DNA of 5,034 nucleotides. Source: an uncultured Pseudomonadota bacterium. GTDB lineage: Bacteria; Myxococcota_A; Polyangia; HGW-17. The position numbers and the translations under genes are program-made. The stretch is taken from assembly GCA_938004375.1 (NCBI GenBank), contig CALKWH010000156.1, positions 1 to 5,034 on the forward strand, in the 5' to 3' direction. The notes beneath the pieces are model-generated. The model was not told where the DNA came from, ran no database searches, and saw nothing but the letters and a program-made list of their open reading frames with translations. Positions 1-4,984 of this stretch are shown here, piece by piece (the first letter of the stretch is position 1; each line of letters begins with the position of its first letter).

Positions 1-48
1 CGCCCACCGAGATCTACACTCTTTCCCTACACGACGCTCTTCCGATCT
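1..48 (+). other. Illumina TruSeq P5-side adapter (artefact)
   Basis: These bases match the end of the Illumina universal (P5 / read 1) adapter, including ACACTCTTTCCCTACACGAC and the terminal GCTCTTCCGATCT. There is one mismatch near the left edge (CGCCCACC where the adapter has CGACCACC). This is library sequence, not genome, and biological sequence starts at 49. On the minus strand the adapter contains no stop in frame with the gene entering it, so a gene caller would add 16 false residues to that protein. Confidence 0.98.
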
Positions 49-111
49 GAGCCCCGCCGGACCGCCGCCCACCACCACCACGTCGTAGCGACGGTTCATG
101 CGTCCGAACAT
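49..111 (-). CDS. N-terminus of an FAD/NAD(P)-dependent oxidoreductase (partial, cut by adapter)
   Basis: Only the first 21 codons remain, reading MFGRMNRRYDVVVVGGGPAGL before the adapter. A short basic start, a hydrophobic beta strand (YDVVVV) and the GGGPAG dinucleotide-binding loop (GxGxxG) are the classic opening of an FAD-binding Rossmann fold, as in pyridine nucleotide-disulfide reductase-type flavoproteins. The ATG at 111 is preferred because GGAGG at 123-119 lies 7 nt upstream of it. The in-frame ATG at 99 has no site at a proper distance, but it would give an ATGA overlap with the upstream stop. With the start at 111 the gene overlaps the end of the preceding oxidoreductase by 16 nt, so the two are very likely co-translated. 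In known operons of this type the partner of a GlpA-like/BFD protein is a second FAD/NAD oxidoreductase, often followed by a DUF1667 gene. That identity is inference; the substrate cannot be read from 21 residues. Confidence 0.8.
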
Positions 112-1643
112 GGTCCCTCCTCCCCGGCGGGCCCGCCGCCTTCGACCGCACCGCCACCCGCCGGCGCCGTGCCTTCGCCTGGCGCCATCGGCAGCACCAT
201 CCATGAGCCCGCGCCGCGCTTGGTCACCTCGTGGAAGGGCACGCCCAGGCGATCGGCCAGGATCCGCATCACCCGGGAGGTGCAGAAGCCTCCCTGGCAG
301 CGCCCCATGCCCGCCCGGTTGCGGAACTTGACGCCGTCCAGGGTGCGCGCCCCATGGTCGACGGCCTCGTGGACCTCGGCCTCGGTAACCAGCTCGCAAC
401 GGCACACCAAGCGACCGAAGCGCGGATCCGCCGCCACCAGCGCCTGGCGTTCCTCGTGGGTGCGCTGGGCGAAACGGGCCGGCGGCGCCACCCTCGGCTC
501 GAAGTCGTCCCGGGCCACCAGCGGCAGCCCGGCGCGCCCGAGCAGCTCGGTCACGTGCACGGCGATGGCCGGCGACGCCGTGAGCCCGGGGGACTGGATG
601 CCCGCGACGTTGAAGAATCCCGGCACCCGGGAAGGACCGATGATGAAGTCCCCCGTGCTCGAGACCGCCCGCAGCCCGGCGAACTCGGCGATGGTGGCGC
701 GCGGATCCAGCGACGGGCACAGGCGACGCACGAAGGCGAAGACCTCCTCGGAGCCTTCCACCGTGGTGGGCACGTCGAAGCGGTCGTCCTGGTCGTGGGC
801 GGTGGGCCCCACCATGATGGTGCCGTCATAGGTCGGGATGATGAGGATCCCCTTGGACGCCGGGGTCGGCACCGGGAAGACCAGCCGCGTGACGATGCCC
901 TCGAGGCGGCGGTCAAGCAGGTACTCCTCGCCCCGGCGCGGGCGGATGGTGAAGTCGTCCGCCCCCACCATGGCCGCCACCTGGTCCGCATGGACGCCGG
1001 CGGCGTTCACGACGAACCGGGCGTCGACCGGAGCGTCGCCGGCTTCGAGCGGGGCTTCACCGGCGGAAACGCCGGGCCCGGTCGAGGTGATGGTGAAGCC
1101 GCCGCCCGGGTGCCGGGTGATGGCCGCCACCTCGTGCTCCACGCGCACCTCGACGCCGTTGCGGATGGCGCACTCCGCCAGCGCGAAGGCGAACTCGTAC
1201 GGGTTGATCACCCCGGCCGAGGGCGCGAACAGTGCCCCCACCAGGTGGTGCGAGAGGTTGGGCTCCTCGCGCCTCAGCCTGGCGGCATCCCACATCTCGA
1301 GCCCGGGCACGCCCTTGGCTTCGCCGTCGACCTTCATCTTCGCGAGCGACGCCAGCTCCTCGTCGTTCGAGGCCACGACCAGCTCGCCGCAGCGCCGGAA
1401 GCCGAAGCCCAACTCGCGCTGGAGCTGGTCGAACATGGCGTTGCCTCGCACCTCGAGGAGTCCCTTGAGGGTGCCTGGCGTAGTCTGCTGCCCGGCGTGG
1501 ATGATGCCCGAGTTGGTCTTGGTGGTGCCGAAGCCCACCTCGGCGAAGCGCTCGAGGAGCACGCACCGCAGGTGGTAGCGGGACAATTCGCGGGCGATGG
1601 CGCACCCCACCACGCCGCCGCCGATGATCGCCACGTCGTACAT
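96..1643 (-). CDS. GlpA/LhgO-type FAD-dependent oxidoreductase with C-terminal BFD [2Fe-2S] domain
   Basis: The 515-residue product is a DAO-superfamily flavoenzyme. An N-terminal Rossmann fold carries GGGVVG (residues 8-13) and Glu31 at the end of the second strand, the usual FAD ribose ligand. A TNSGIIHAG segment (43-51) is typical of the GlpA/L-2-hydroxyglutarate oxidase branch. VVNAAG lies at 211-216, and a C-terminal FAD segment GIQSPGLTASPAIA at 348-361. Residues about 413-467 form a BFD-like domain with CxC (Cys414, Cys416) and Cx4C (Cys449, Cys454), the four expected [2Fe-2S] ligands. Family knowledge points to oxidation of a substrate such as glycerol-3-phosphate or a 2-hydroxy acid, passing electrons through the cluster to a partner flavoprotein; the substrate itself is not shown. 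No signal peptide or membrane segment is visible, so it is probably cytoplasmic or membrane-associated through partners. ATG 1643 is chosen over GTG 1682 because it has GGAG at 5 nt and the predicted transcript begins near 1681. The last 30 residues are a low-complexity Gly/Pro/Ala/Glu tail. Confidence 0.93.
   Translation of the reverse strand: MYDVAIIGGGVVGCAIARELSRYHLRCVLLERFAEVGFGTTKTNSGIIHAGQQTTPGTLKGLLEVRGNAMFDQLQRELGFGFRRCGELVVASNDEELASLAKMKVDGEAKGVPGLEMWDAARLRREEPNLSHHLVGALFAPSAGVINPYEFAFALAECAIRNGVEVRVEHEVAAITRHPGGGFTITSTGPGVSAGEAPLEAGDAPVDARFVVNAAGVHADQVAAMVGADDFTIRPRRGEEYLLDRRLEGIVTRLVFPVPTPASKGILIIPTYDGTIMVGPTAHDQDDRFDVPTTVEGSEEVFAFVRRLCPSLDPRATIAEFAGLRAVSSTGDFIIGPSRVPGFFNVAGIQSPGLTASPAIAVHVTELLGRAGLPLVARDDFEPRVAPPARFAQRTHEERQALVAADPRFGRLVCRCELVTEAEVHEAVDHGARTLDGVKFRNRAGMGRCQGGFCTSRVMRILADRLGVPFHEVTKRGAGSWMVLPMAPGEGTAPAGGGAVEGGGPAGEEGPCSDA
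119..123 (-). promoter_or_regulatory. Ribosome binding site deciding the start of the partial flavoprotein gene
   Basis: On the minus strand the run GGGGAGGAGGGACC precedes the ATG at 111. Its GGAGG core is 7 nt from that ATG and 19 nt from the alternative ATG at 99. The site lies inside the coding sequence of the upstream oxidoreductase, in its Gly/Glu-rich tail, which fits translational coupling. Confidence 0.65.
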
Positions 1644-1648
1644 GTCGA

Positions 1649-1652
1649 CTCC
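1649..1652 (-). promoter_or_regulatory. Ribosome binding site of the FAD oxidoreductase
   Basis: GGAG on the minus strand is separated by five bases (TCGAC) from the ATG at 1643. The upstream GTG at 1682 has no comparable site, so this element supports the shorter protein beginning MYDVAIIGGG, which also places the FAD-binding strand at the very N-terminus as usual in the family. Confidence 0.7.
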
Positions 1653-1687
1653 GTCGCTGCCGGGGACATAAGCCGGCCGCACCGGTG

Positions 1688-1717
1688 ATTATTCAGGGGG
1701 AAGCAGGAGGAAGTCAA
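1688..1717 (-). promoter_or_regulatory. Sigma70-type promoter of the oxidoreductase operon
   Basis: Reading the minus strand, TTGACT (1717-1712, five of six to the -35 consensus) is followed after 18 bases by AATAAT (1693-1688, five of six to the -10 consensus). Transcription would start near 1681, giving a leader of about 38 nt before the ATG at 1643. The elements stand out as an AT-rich patch in GC-rich DNA. The inverted repeats at 1782-1948 lie upstream of this promoter, so they would not be in this mRNA. No operator is evident. The call rests on consensus match and position only. Confidence 0.6.
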
Positions 1718-1781
1718 CCACTCTGATCTTCAGCGAATTCGTCCCAGCGCAGTGAGAGGGCCCCTCGCTCTCGCCCGCCGC

Positions 1782-1798
1782 GGCCCGCCTCGCGGGCC
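1782..1798. repeat. GC-rich perfect hairpin, 7-bp stem
   Basis: GGCCCGC (1782-1788) and GCGGGCC (1792-1798) are exact reverse complements around the 3-base loop CTC. No T-run follows on either strand, so it is not a standard Rho-independent terminator. Confidence 0.7.
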
Positions 1799-1807
1799 AA
1801 CGGTCGC

Positions 1808-1822
1808 ACCGGCAACGCCGGT
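1808..1822. repeat. Perfect hairpin, 6-bp stem
   Basis: ACCGGC (1808-1813) and GCCGGT (1817-1822) pair perfectly around AAC. It lies 9 bases from the preceding hairpin, forming a closely spaced pair of short GC stems. Confidence 0.6.
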
Positions 1823-1836
1823 ATACAGACCAGCGA

Positions 1837-1874
1837 AGGCATGGGGCGACCCTGAAAGGGGTCGACTCATGCCT
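1837..1874 (+). repeat. Long imperfect hairpin with a GAAA loop
   Basis: The arm at 1837-1852 (AGGCATGGGGCGACCC) pairs with 1859-1874 (GGGTCGACTCATGCCT). In plus-strand RNA this gives 14 Watson-Crick pairs, one G-U (1844/1867) and one G/A mismatch (1846/1865). A further U-G pair (1853/1858) closes a GAAA tetraloop of the stable GNRA class. On the minus strand both wobbles become A/C mismatches and the loop is not GNRA, so the plus strand folds better. The strand preference is inference from pairing rules. Function is unknown. Confidence 0.6.
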
Positions 1875-1904
1875 GGTGATGAGGAAATACCCCTTTATGC
1901 CTGG
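1869..1904. repeat. Direct repeat ATGCCTGG with an alternative pairing partner
   Basis: ATGCCTGG occurs at 1869-1876 and again at 1897-1904. AGGCAT at 1837-1842 could pair with either copy. In addition ACCCCTTT (1889-1896) is the exact complement of AAAGGGGT (1855-1862), whose bases are also used in the 1837-1874 hairpin. The two folds are therefore mutually exclusive, an arrangement seen in attenuators and switches but also possible by chance in a short region. Confidence 0.45.
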
Positions 1905-1948
1905 AGATTTCGACCGGTGTGATCTCGGGCGGTCGCACGAAATTTCCG
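1902..1948 (+). repeat. Imperfect inverted repeat just beyond the lipoprotein stop
   Basis: TGGAGATTTCG (1902-1912) pairs with CGAAATTTCCG (1938-1948) over 11 positions, with wobbles at 1902/1948 and 1906/1944 that are G-U in plus-strand RNA and A/C on the minus strand. Inside it, ACCG (1913-1916) pairs with CGGT (1930-1933). The element lies 22 nt past the end of the lipoprotein gene and could protect its mRNA 3' end, but no T-run follows, so termination is not supported. Confidence 0.45.
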
Positions 1949-1970
1949 CCGGAGCGCCCGGGCGTCGGTA

Positions 1971-3509
1971 TCAAAGCCGGTCGGGGACGCAGAAGCCCAG
2001 CGGGGACGGGCTGGTCTCGGTGTAGTCGAAATAGTGGCTGTCACTCTGATGCCCCGGCTCGTGATCCGACGTGAAGATGAGGCTCACGCTCAGGCAGACC
2101 CAGGTCGTGCCCTCGGGGAGCCCGGCGCAGGCCGGGTTCTCCCCGAAAACGGTCGCGTCGCACAGGCGGCGGCACGCGGTGTCGTAGGTTTCCCAATCGT
2201 CGACCGCGAAGGGGTCGGCCATCACGCAGGCCATCCCGGGGGCGCACTGTGCGTGCTCCGTGCACGCCTCCCCCTGCGGCAGCTGCGTGTCCGAGACCTC
2301 GCGGCAGAAGCCCTGCAGCGACCCGCCGATGATCCCGGACGTGAGACCGGGGAACATCGTCAGCCAGGGATGGCAGGCGCGCCCCTCCCCGCAGGCCTCC
2401 CCGGTGCGCGTGGTCAACTGGGTGACCACGTGACAGGCGACCCCGGCGAACCCGTCTCCATCCCCATCCATGGAGATGCACGCGCCCACGTCGGCGGAGC
2501 GGACCAGATCGACGGGATCGTTGAACTCCATCATGGAGGTGTTCATGCAGTTGGTCGACTCCGGGCAGGGATCGGGGAGGCGCCCCTCGAGCACGGCGAG
2601 CGCGTCGCACAGGGTCTCGACGCAGGTGCCTTCGGAATCCCCGGCCAGCGCGTCGTTGCTGCGGCAGAGACCCGTGGCACAGGTTTCGCCCGGAACGAAC
2701 TGGAACGGGTACCGGGGATAGGCGTACCCGGAACCATCGAACAGGTCGTGAACCACACAGGGCTCGCCGTGGGCCTGCGTCCCCGAGGGCACGCAGACCG
2801 CGGTCCCGAGGTAGGCAAAGTCGTAGGGGGTGCAGACCCCGGGGACGCCGGTCGGGAAGGTGCAGGGCGCGAAGGGCGTGTCGCAGGAAAGAAAATCGCA
2901 GTACGAATACCCATCCTTCTCCCGACAGACCTGATGGACGGCGCAGTCCTCGTCCCGCTCACAGGCCGGTAGGCAGGTGGAATAGTTCTCGGTGGTCCAC
3001 ACCACGGGGTCGGCGACACACACCCGGGGCTGTACGAAGTTCGTGCCGTTTCCGATGAGGATTGGCCGGCAGGGCCTCCCCACCTCGCACGGGGTGTTGT
3101 CGGTGTAGTCCCCGTCGGCGCCCAGGACGCACCCGTCGACGTCGAAGGTGCAGTCCGGACGGCAGGCGAGCGTGCCGCCCCCGAAGAAACCGCGGTCCGC
3201 GCAGGTCTTGCCCCGCAGGTCCGCCCCGTCGCAGTGCTCGCCGTCGAGGGCCTCACCGTCCCCGCAGCCCCGGGGGACGCACCCGGAGGTGTCCAACGCG
3301 CACGCGTTGGTGCAGGCGAGGGTTCCCGCGGCGAAGCCCTCCGAGACACAGGAAGCCTGTCCAAATTGATCTCCGTCACAGGTTTCGCCGTTTTCCACGA
3401 GGCCGTTGCCGCAAACCGGGGCCGAATTCTTGGAATCCCCGTCGCACGCGACCAGGAAGAGTCCGAAAAAAGCCAGGGTAATGGTAGAAATGACGATGTT
3501 TTTTCTCAT
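1971..3509 (-). CDS. Cys-rich exported lipoprotein with myxobacterial-type disulfide repeats
   Basis: The 512-residue product starts MRKN, followed by a hydrophobic stretch and the lipobox LVAC (residues 19-22), so Cys22 should be lipidated after export. The next residue is Asp23, a +2 residue that in E. coli favours retention in the inner membrane; the rule may differ here. Two tandem Cys modules follow at 33-77 and 82-127, of the CGNGxxExGExCD type (Myxo disulfide repeat/DUF4215-like), with Cys spacing 11-10-12-4-7 and 11-10-13-4-7. The remaining 380 residues are unrecognised but evenly Cys-rich. I count 45 cysteines, 44 excluding the lipid one, an even number that allows full disulfide pairing. 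A DGDGDGF stretch at 348-354 resembles a DxDxDG calcium loop. No catalytic motif is visible, and a surface, adhesive or binding role is only a guess. ATG 3509 is chosen for its AAGGAGG site and because it begins the signal peptide; upstream in-frame codons to 3608 would bury it. Confidence 0.88.
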   Translation of the reverse strand: MRKNIVISTITLAFFGLFLVACDGDSKNSAPVCGNGLVENGETCDGDQFGQASCVSEGFAAGTLACTNACALDTSGCVPRGCGDGEALDGEHCDGADLRGKTCADRGFFGGGTLACRPDCTFDVDGCVLGADGDYTDNTPCEVGRPCRPILIGNGTNFVQPRVCVADPVVWTTENYSTCLPACERDEDCAVHQVCREKDGYSYCDFLSCDTPFAPCTFPTGVPGVCTPYDFAYLGTAVCVPSGTQAHGEPCVVHDLFDGSGYAYPRYPFQFVPGETCATGLCRSNDALAGDSEGTCVETLCDALAVLEGRLPDPCPESTNCMNTSMMEFNDPVDLVRSADVGACISMDGDGDGFAGVACHVVTQLTTRTGEACGEGRACHPWLTMFPGLTSGIIGGSLQGFCREVSDTQLPQGEACTEHAQCAPGMACVMADPFAVDDWETYDTACRRLCDATVFGENPACAGLPEGTTWVCLSVSLIFTSDHEPGHQSDSHYFDYTETSPSPLGFCVPDRL

Positions 3510-3514
3510 GGCGA

Positions 3515-3521
3515 CCTCCTT
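3515..3521 (-). promoter_or_regulatory. Ribosome binding site of the lipoprotein gene
   Basis: AAGGAGG on the minus strand is five bases (TCGCC) from the ATG at 3509, a near-ideal Shine-Dalgarno site. It settles the start on the lipoprotein signal peptide rather than on in-frame codons up to 99 nt upstream. Confidence 0.85.
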
Positions 3522-3528
3522 GATTGAT

Positions 3529-3534
3529 ATTATA
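3529..3534 (-). promoter_or_regulatory. Perfect TATAAT -10 box of the lipoprotein gene
   Basis: TATAAT occurs on the minus strand at 3534-3529, placing a start of transcription near 3522, directly before the AAGGAGG site. No TTGACA-like -35 is visible at 16-18 bases (CTCCGT at 17) and there is no TGn extension, so the promoter may need an activator or an alternative sigma contact, or the box may be chance in AT-rich DNA. The implied leader is very short, about 13 nt. Confidence 0.4.
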
Positions 3535-3659
3535 CCTGAGCAGGATTCAGAACGGAGCCTGATTTTCTTCTGTCTGACCCTCATGCCGGCCAGGGCAATC
3601 GAGTTCAAATTTTTAGGACTGAGTCACCAGGGTTCACCATCACCTTTTGGATTGATCCC

Positions 3660-3677
3660 GATTTCAATTTCGATTTC
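3660..3677. repeat. Short hexamer repeat GATTTC/AATTTC/GATTTC
   Basis: Three head-to-tail copies of a hexamer, the middle one differing by a single base, lie about midway between the two divergent starts. It could be a protein-binding or curved-DNA element; no family of regulator is indicated. Confidence 0.4.
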
Positions 3678-3822
3678 GACCGGGAAGGAAGACATTCCGG
3701 GATCTGATAATTGGTCGGATCTCTAGGTCGCCGGGGCCAGTTTTCCCTACGAAAAAATGCCCCCCCCGCGTGAACACGGCGTGGTCCTGAACGTCCGGGT
3801 GTGCTACTCTGGAGCGCCCCGC

Positions 3823-3830
3823 GGAGGTGA
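3823..3830 (+). promoter_or_regulatory. Ribosome binding site of the RCC1-repeat gene
   Basis: GGAGGTGA is fully complementary to the usual 16S rRNA 3' end and lies five bases (CCTGC) before the ATG at 3836. It supports both the start and the plus-strand reading of the region. Confidence 0.88.
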
Positions 3831-3835
3831 CCTGC

Positions 3836-4984
3836 ATGCGTGATCGTCCCCGCTTTCTTTTCGTGGTCCTGATGGCGCTCGGCGCGCTCATGGCCGCCGG
3901 TCTTTGCCTGACGCCGTCCCTCGCCGTCGCCCGGCCGGGCGATCCCCCCGCGCCTCCCGTGGCCGCGCCCACCACCGACGCCACGGCCGTCCCCGGGGAG
4001 ACCGTGGACTGCGACGGCGCGGACCTCAAGGGCGAGACCTGCGTCTCCCTGGGCTTCTCGGGGGGCACACTCGCCTGCAAGCCCGAGAAGGAGTTCGACT
4101 TCTCCGGCTGTTTCAAGTGTGGCAACAAGGTCGTCGAGCCCGGGGAGGACTGCGAGCCCACGAAGCCGATCATCGGTACTTGCAGCGCCGAGGGCTACCC
4201 AGGCGGCACGCTGAGCTGCCGGGCCGACTGCACCTACGACACCGCTGGGTGCAACCGCTGGATCGGCCTCGCGGTGGGCAAGCACCACGCCTGCGGTCAG
4301 GCCTCGGACGGGGCGCTGTGGTGCTGGGGCAACAACGCCAGCGGCCAGCTCGGGAGCCCGGCGGGGGTGCTCTCCCTGGTGCCGGCGGCGGTGGCCCGCC
4401 TGGGCACCGAGCTCGCCGCCTTCACGGCGGGAGCCGAGCACACCTGCGCGCTCAAGAAGAACGGCTCGGTGTGGTGCTGGGGCAACAACACGGTCGACGG
4501 CCGCCTGGGCGACGGCTCCACCGCCCCGCGCCAGGCGCCGGTGAAGGCGTCGGGGCTGGACGCGGACGTGACCGCCCTCTCGGCCGGGGACACCCACACC
4601 TGCGCGATCAAGAAAAACGGCTCGCTGTGGTGCTGGGGCGGCAACGCCAGCGGCCAGCTCGGCGACCAGAGCGTGGCCGAGCGTCATCAACCGGTCGAGG
4701 TGACCAGGCTGGGGGGGCCGGCGATCGCGGTCTCGGCGGGCCGGGCCCACACCTGCGCGATCAGGAAGGACGGCACCCTGTGGTGCTGGGGAGACAACCT
4801 CGGCGGGCAACTGGGTCAGGAGCCATCCGGGGCCGTGCTGACCCCGGTCCAGGTGGCCGGCCTTTCGGGCGTGGTCGCGGTGAGCGCGGGGCCCAACCAC
4901 ACCTGCGCGGTGAAGAAGGACAAGACCGCCTGGTGCTGGGGCGACAACGCCACCGGCCAGCTGGGCGACCAGACCCTCGAGGCG
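3836..4984 (+). CDS. Secreted Cys-rich protein with RCC1-type beta-propeller repeats (3'-truncated by adapter)
   Basis: The 383 surviving residues begin with a Sec-type signal peptide (Arg-rich start, hydrophobic core about 7-28, probable cleavage after the AVA at residue 32), then a Pro/Ala/Thr-rich linker. Two Cys-rich modules follow at about 48-92 and 95-139. The second has cysteine spacing 11-10-12-4-7, identical to the first module of the divergent lipoprotein. From residue 144 there are five RCC1-like repeats of about 51 residues, each with the pattern SAGxxHTCAxxxxGxxWCWGxN..GQLGD. Such repeats form beta-propeller blades; a full propeller usually has seven, so at least two are probably missing beyond the adapter. 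Each repeat has two cysteines ten residues apart. RCC1-like folds bind proteins or other ligands, but no ligand can be read here. No stop is reached: the frame runs openly through the adapter, adding false residues after Ala383. ATG 3836 is fixed by GGAGGTGA and the signal peptide. Confidence 0.9.
4265..4984 (+). repeat. Five tandem RCC1-like repeats, period about 153 bp
   Basis: Approximate units are 4265-4420, 4421-4573, 4574-4726, 4727-4876 and 4877-4984 (last one cut). The codons for HTCA (CACACCTGCGCG) are identical in units 2-5, and TGGTGCTGGGG (WCWG) is identical in all five, while the rest of each unit has diverged. Short identical blocks of this kind can cause short-read assemblies to collapse or break, which may explain why the contig ends inside this array. 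Confidence 0.85.

Larger units (their letters stand above)
1644..1970. other. 327-bp intergenic region, rich in inverted repeats
   Basis: This gap separates the lipoprotein stop from the oxidoreductase start; both flanking genes read on the minus strand. The side nearest the oxidoreductase holds its promoter and ribosome site. The remainder (about 1750-1965) encodes no convincing protein but carries four stem-loops (1782-1798, 1808-1822, 1837-1874, 1902-1948), a palindromic CGCCCGGGCG at 1955-1964, and an 8-base direct repeat. None of the stems is followed by a T-run on either strand, so no classical intrinsic terminator for the lipoprotein gene can be named. Confidence 0.8.
3510..3835. other. 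326-bp divergent intergenic region between the two Cys-rich protein genes
   Basis: This region must hold the promoters of both divergent genes. The lipoprotein side is markedly more AT-rich than the coding DNA. It includes a GATTTC-AATTTC-GATTTC hexamer run (3660-3677), AGATCC repeated 17 bases apart on the minus strand (near 3699-3721), and adjacent A6 (3752-3757) and C8 (3760-3767) tracts. On the plus strand TGCTACTCT (3802-3810) could be a weak extended -10 for the RCC1 gene, but it matches the core consensus at only three positions. I see no RNA gene and no convincing small ORF. Confidence 0.7.

Noticed and set aside
231..1688. Long plus-strand reading frame (485 codons) across the oxidoreductase
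   Set aside because: It is antisense to a gene with clear FAD and [2Fe-2S] motifs. Its His/Arg/Gly-rich translation is typical of a GC-rich shadow frame.
1782..1798. Intrinsic terminator of the lipoprotein gene
   Set aside because: The stem is strong but no T-run follows on either strand, and it lies about 170 nt beyond the stop.
3510..3608. 33-residue N-terminal extension of the lipoprotein from an ATG at 3608
   Set aside because: It would bury the signal peptide and lipobox and it spans the -10 box. The AAGGAGG site fits only the ATG at 3509.
3752..3767. A6/C8 tracts read on the minus strand as a T-tract terminator
   Set aside because: The only stem before the T-run is CGTG/CACG with a 2-base loop and G-run spacer, too weak for a terminator, and no minus-strand gene ends there.
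3782..3810. Promoter of the RCC1 gene (TGGTCC, 17 bases, TACTCT)
   Set aside because: Each box matches consensus at only three of six positions. The TGC before the -10 is suggestive but not enough for a separate feature.
4265..4984. CRISPR-like or mobile repeat array
   Set aside because: The period is a multiple of three, the units diverge at synonymous and non-synonymous sites, and they encode RCC1 blades in a continuous frame.
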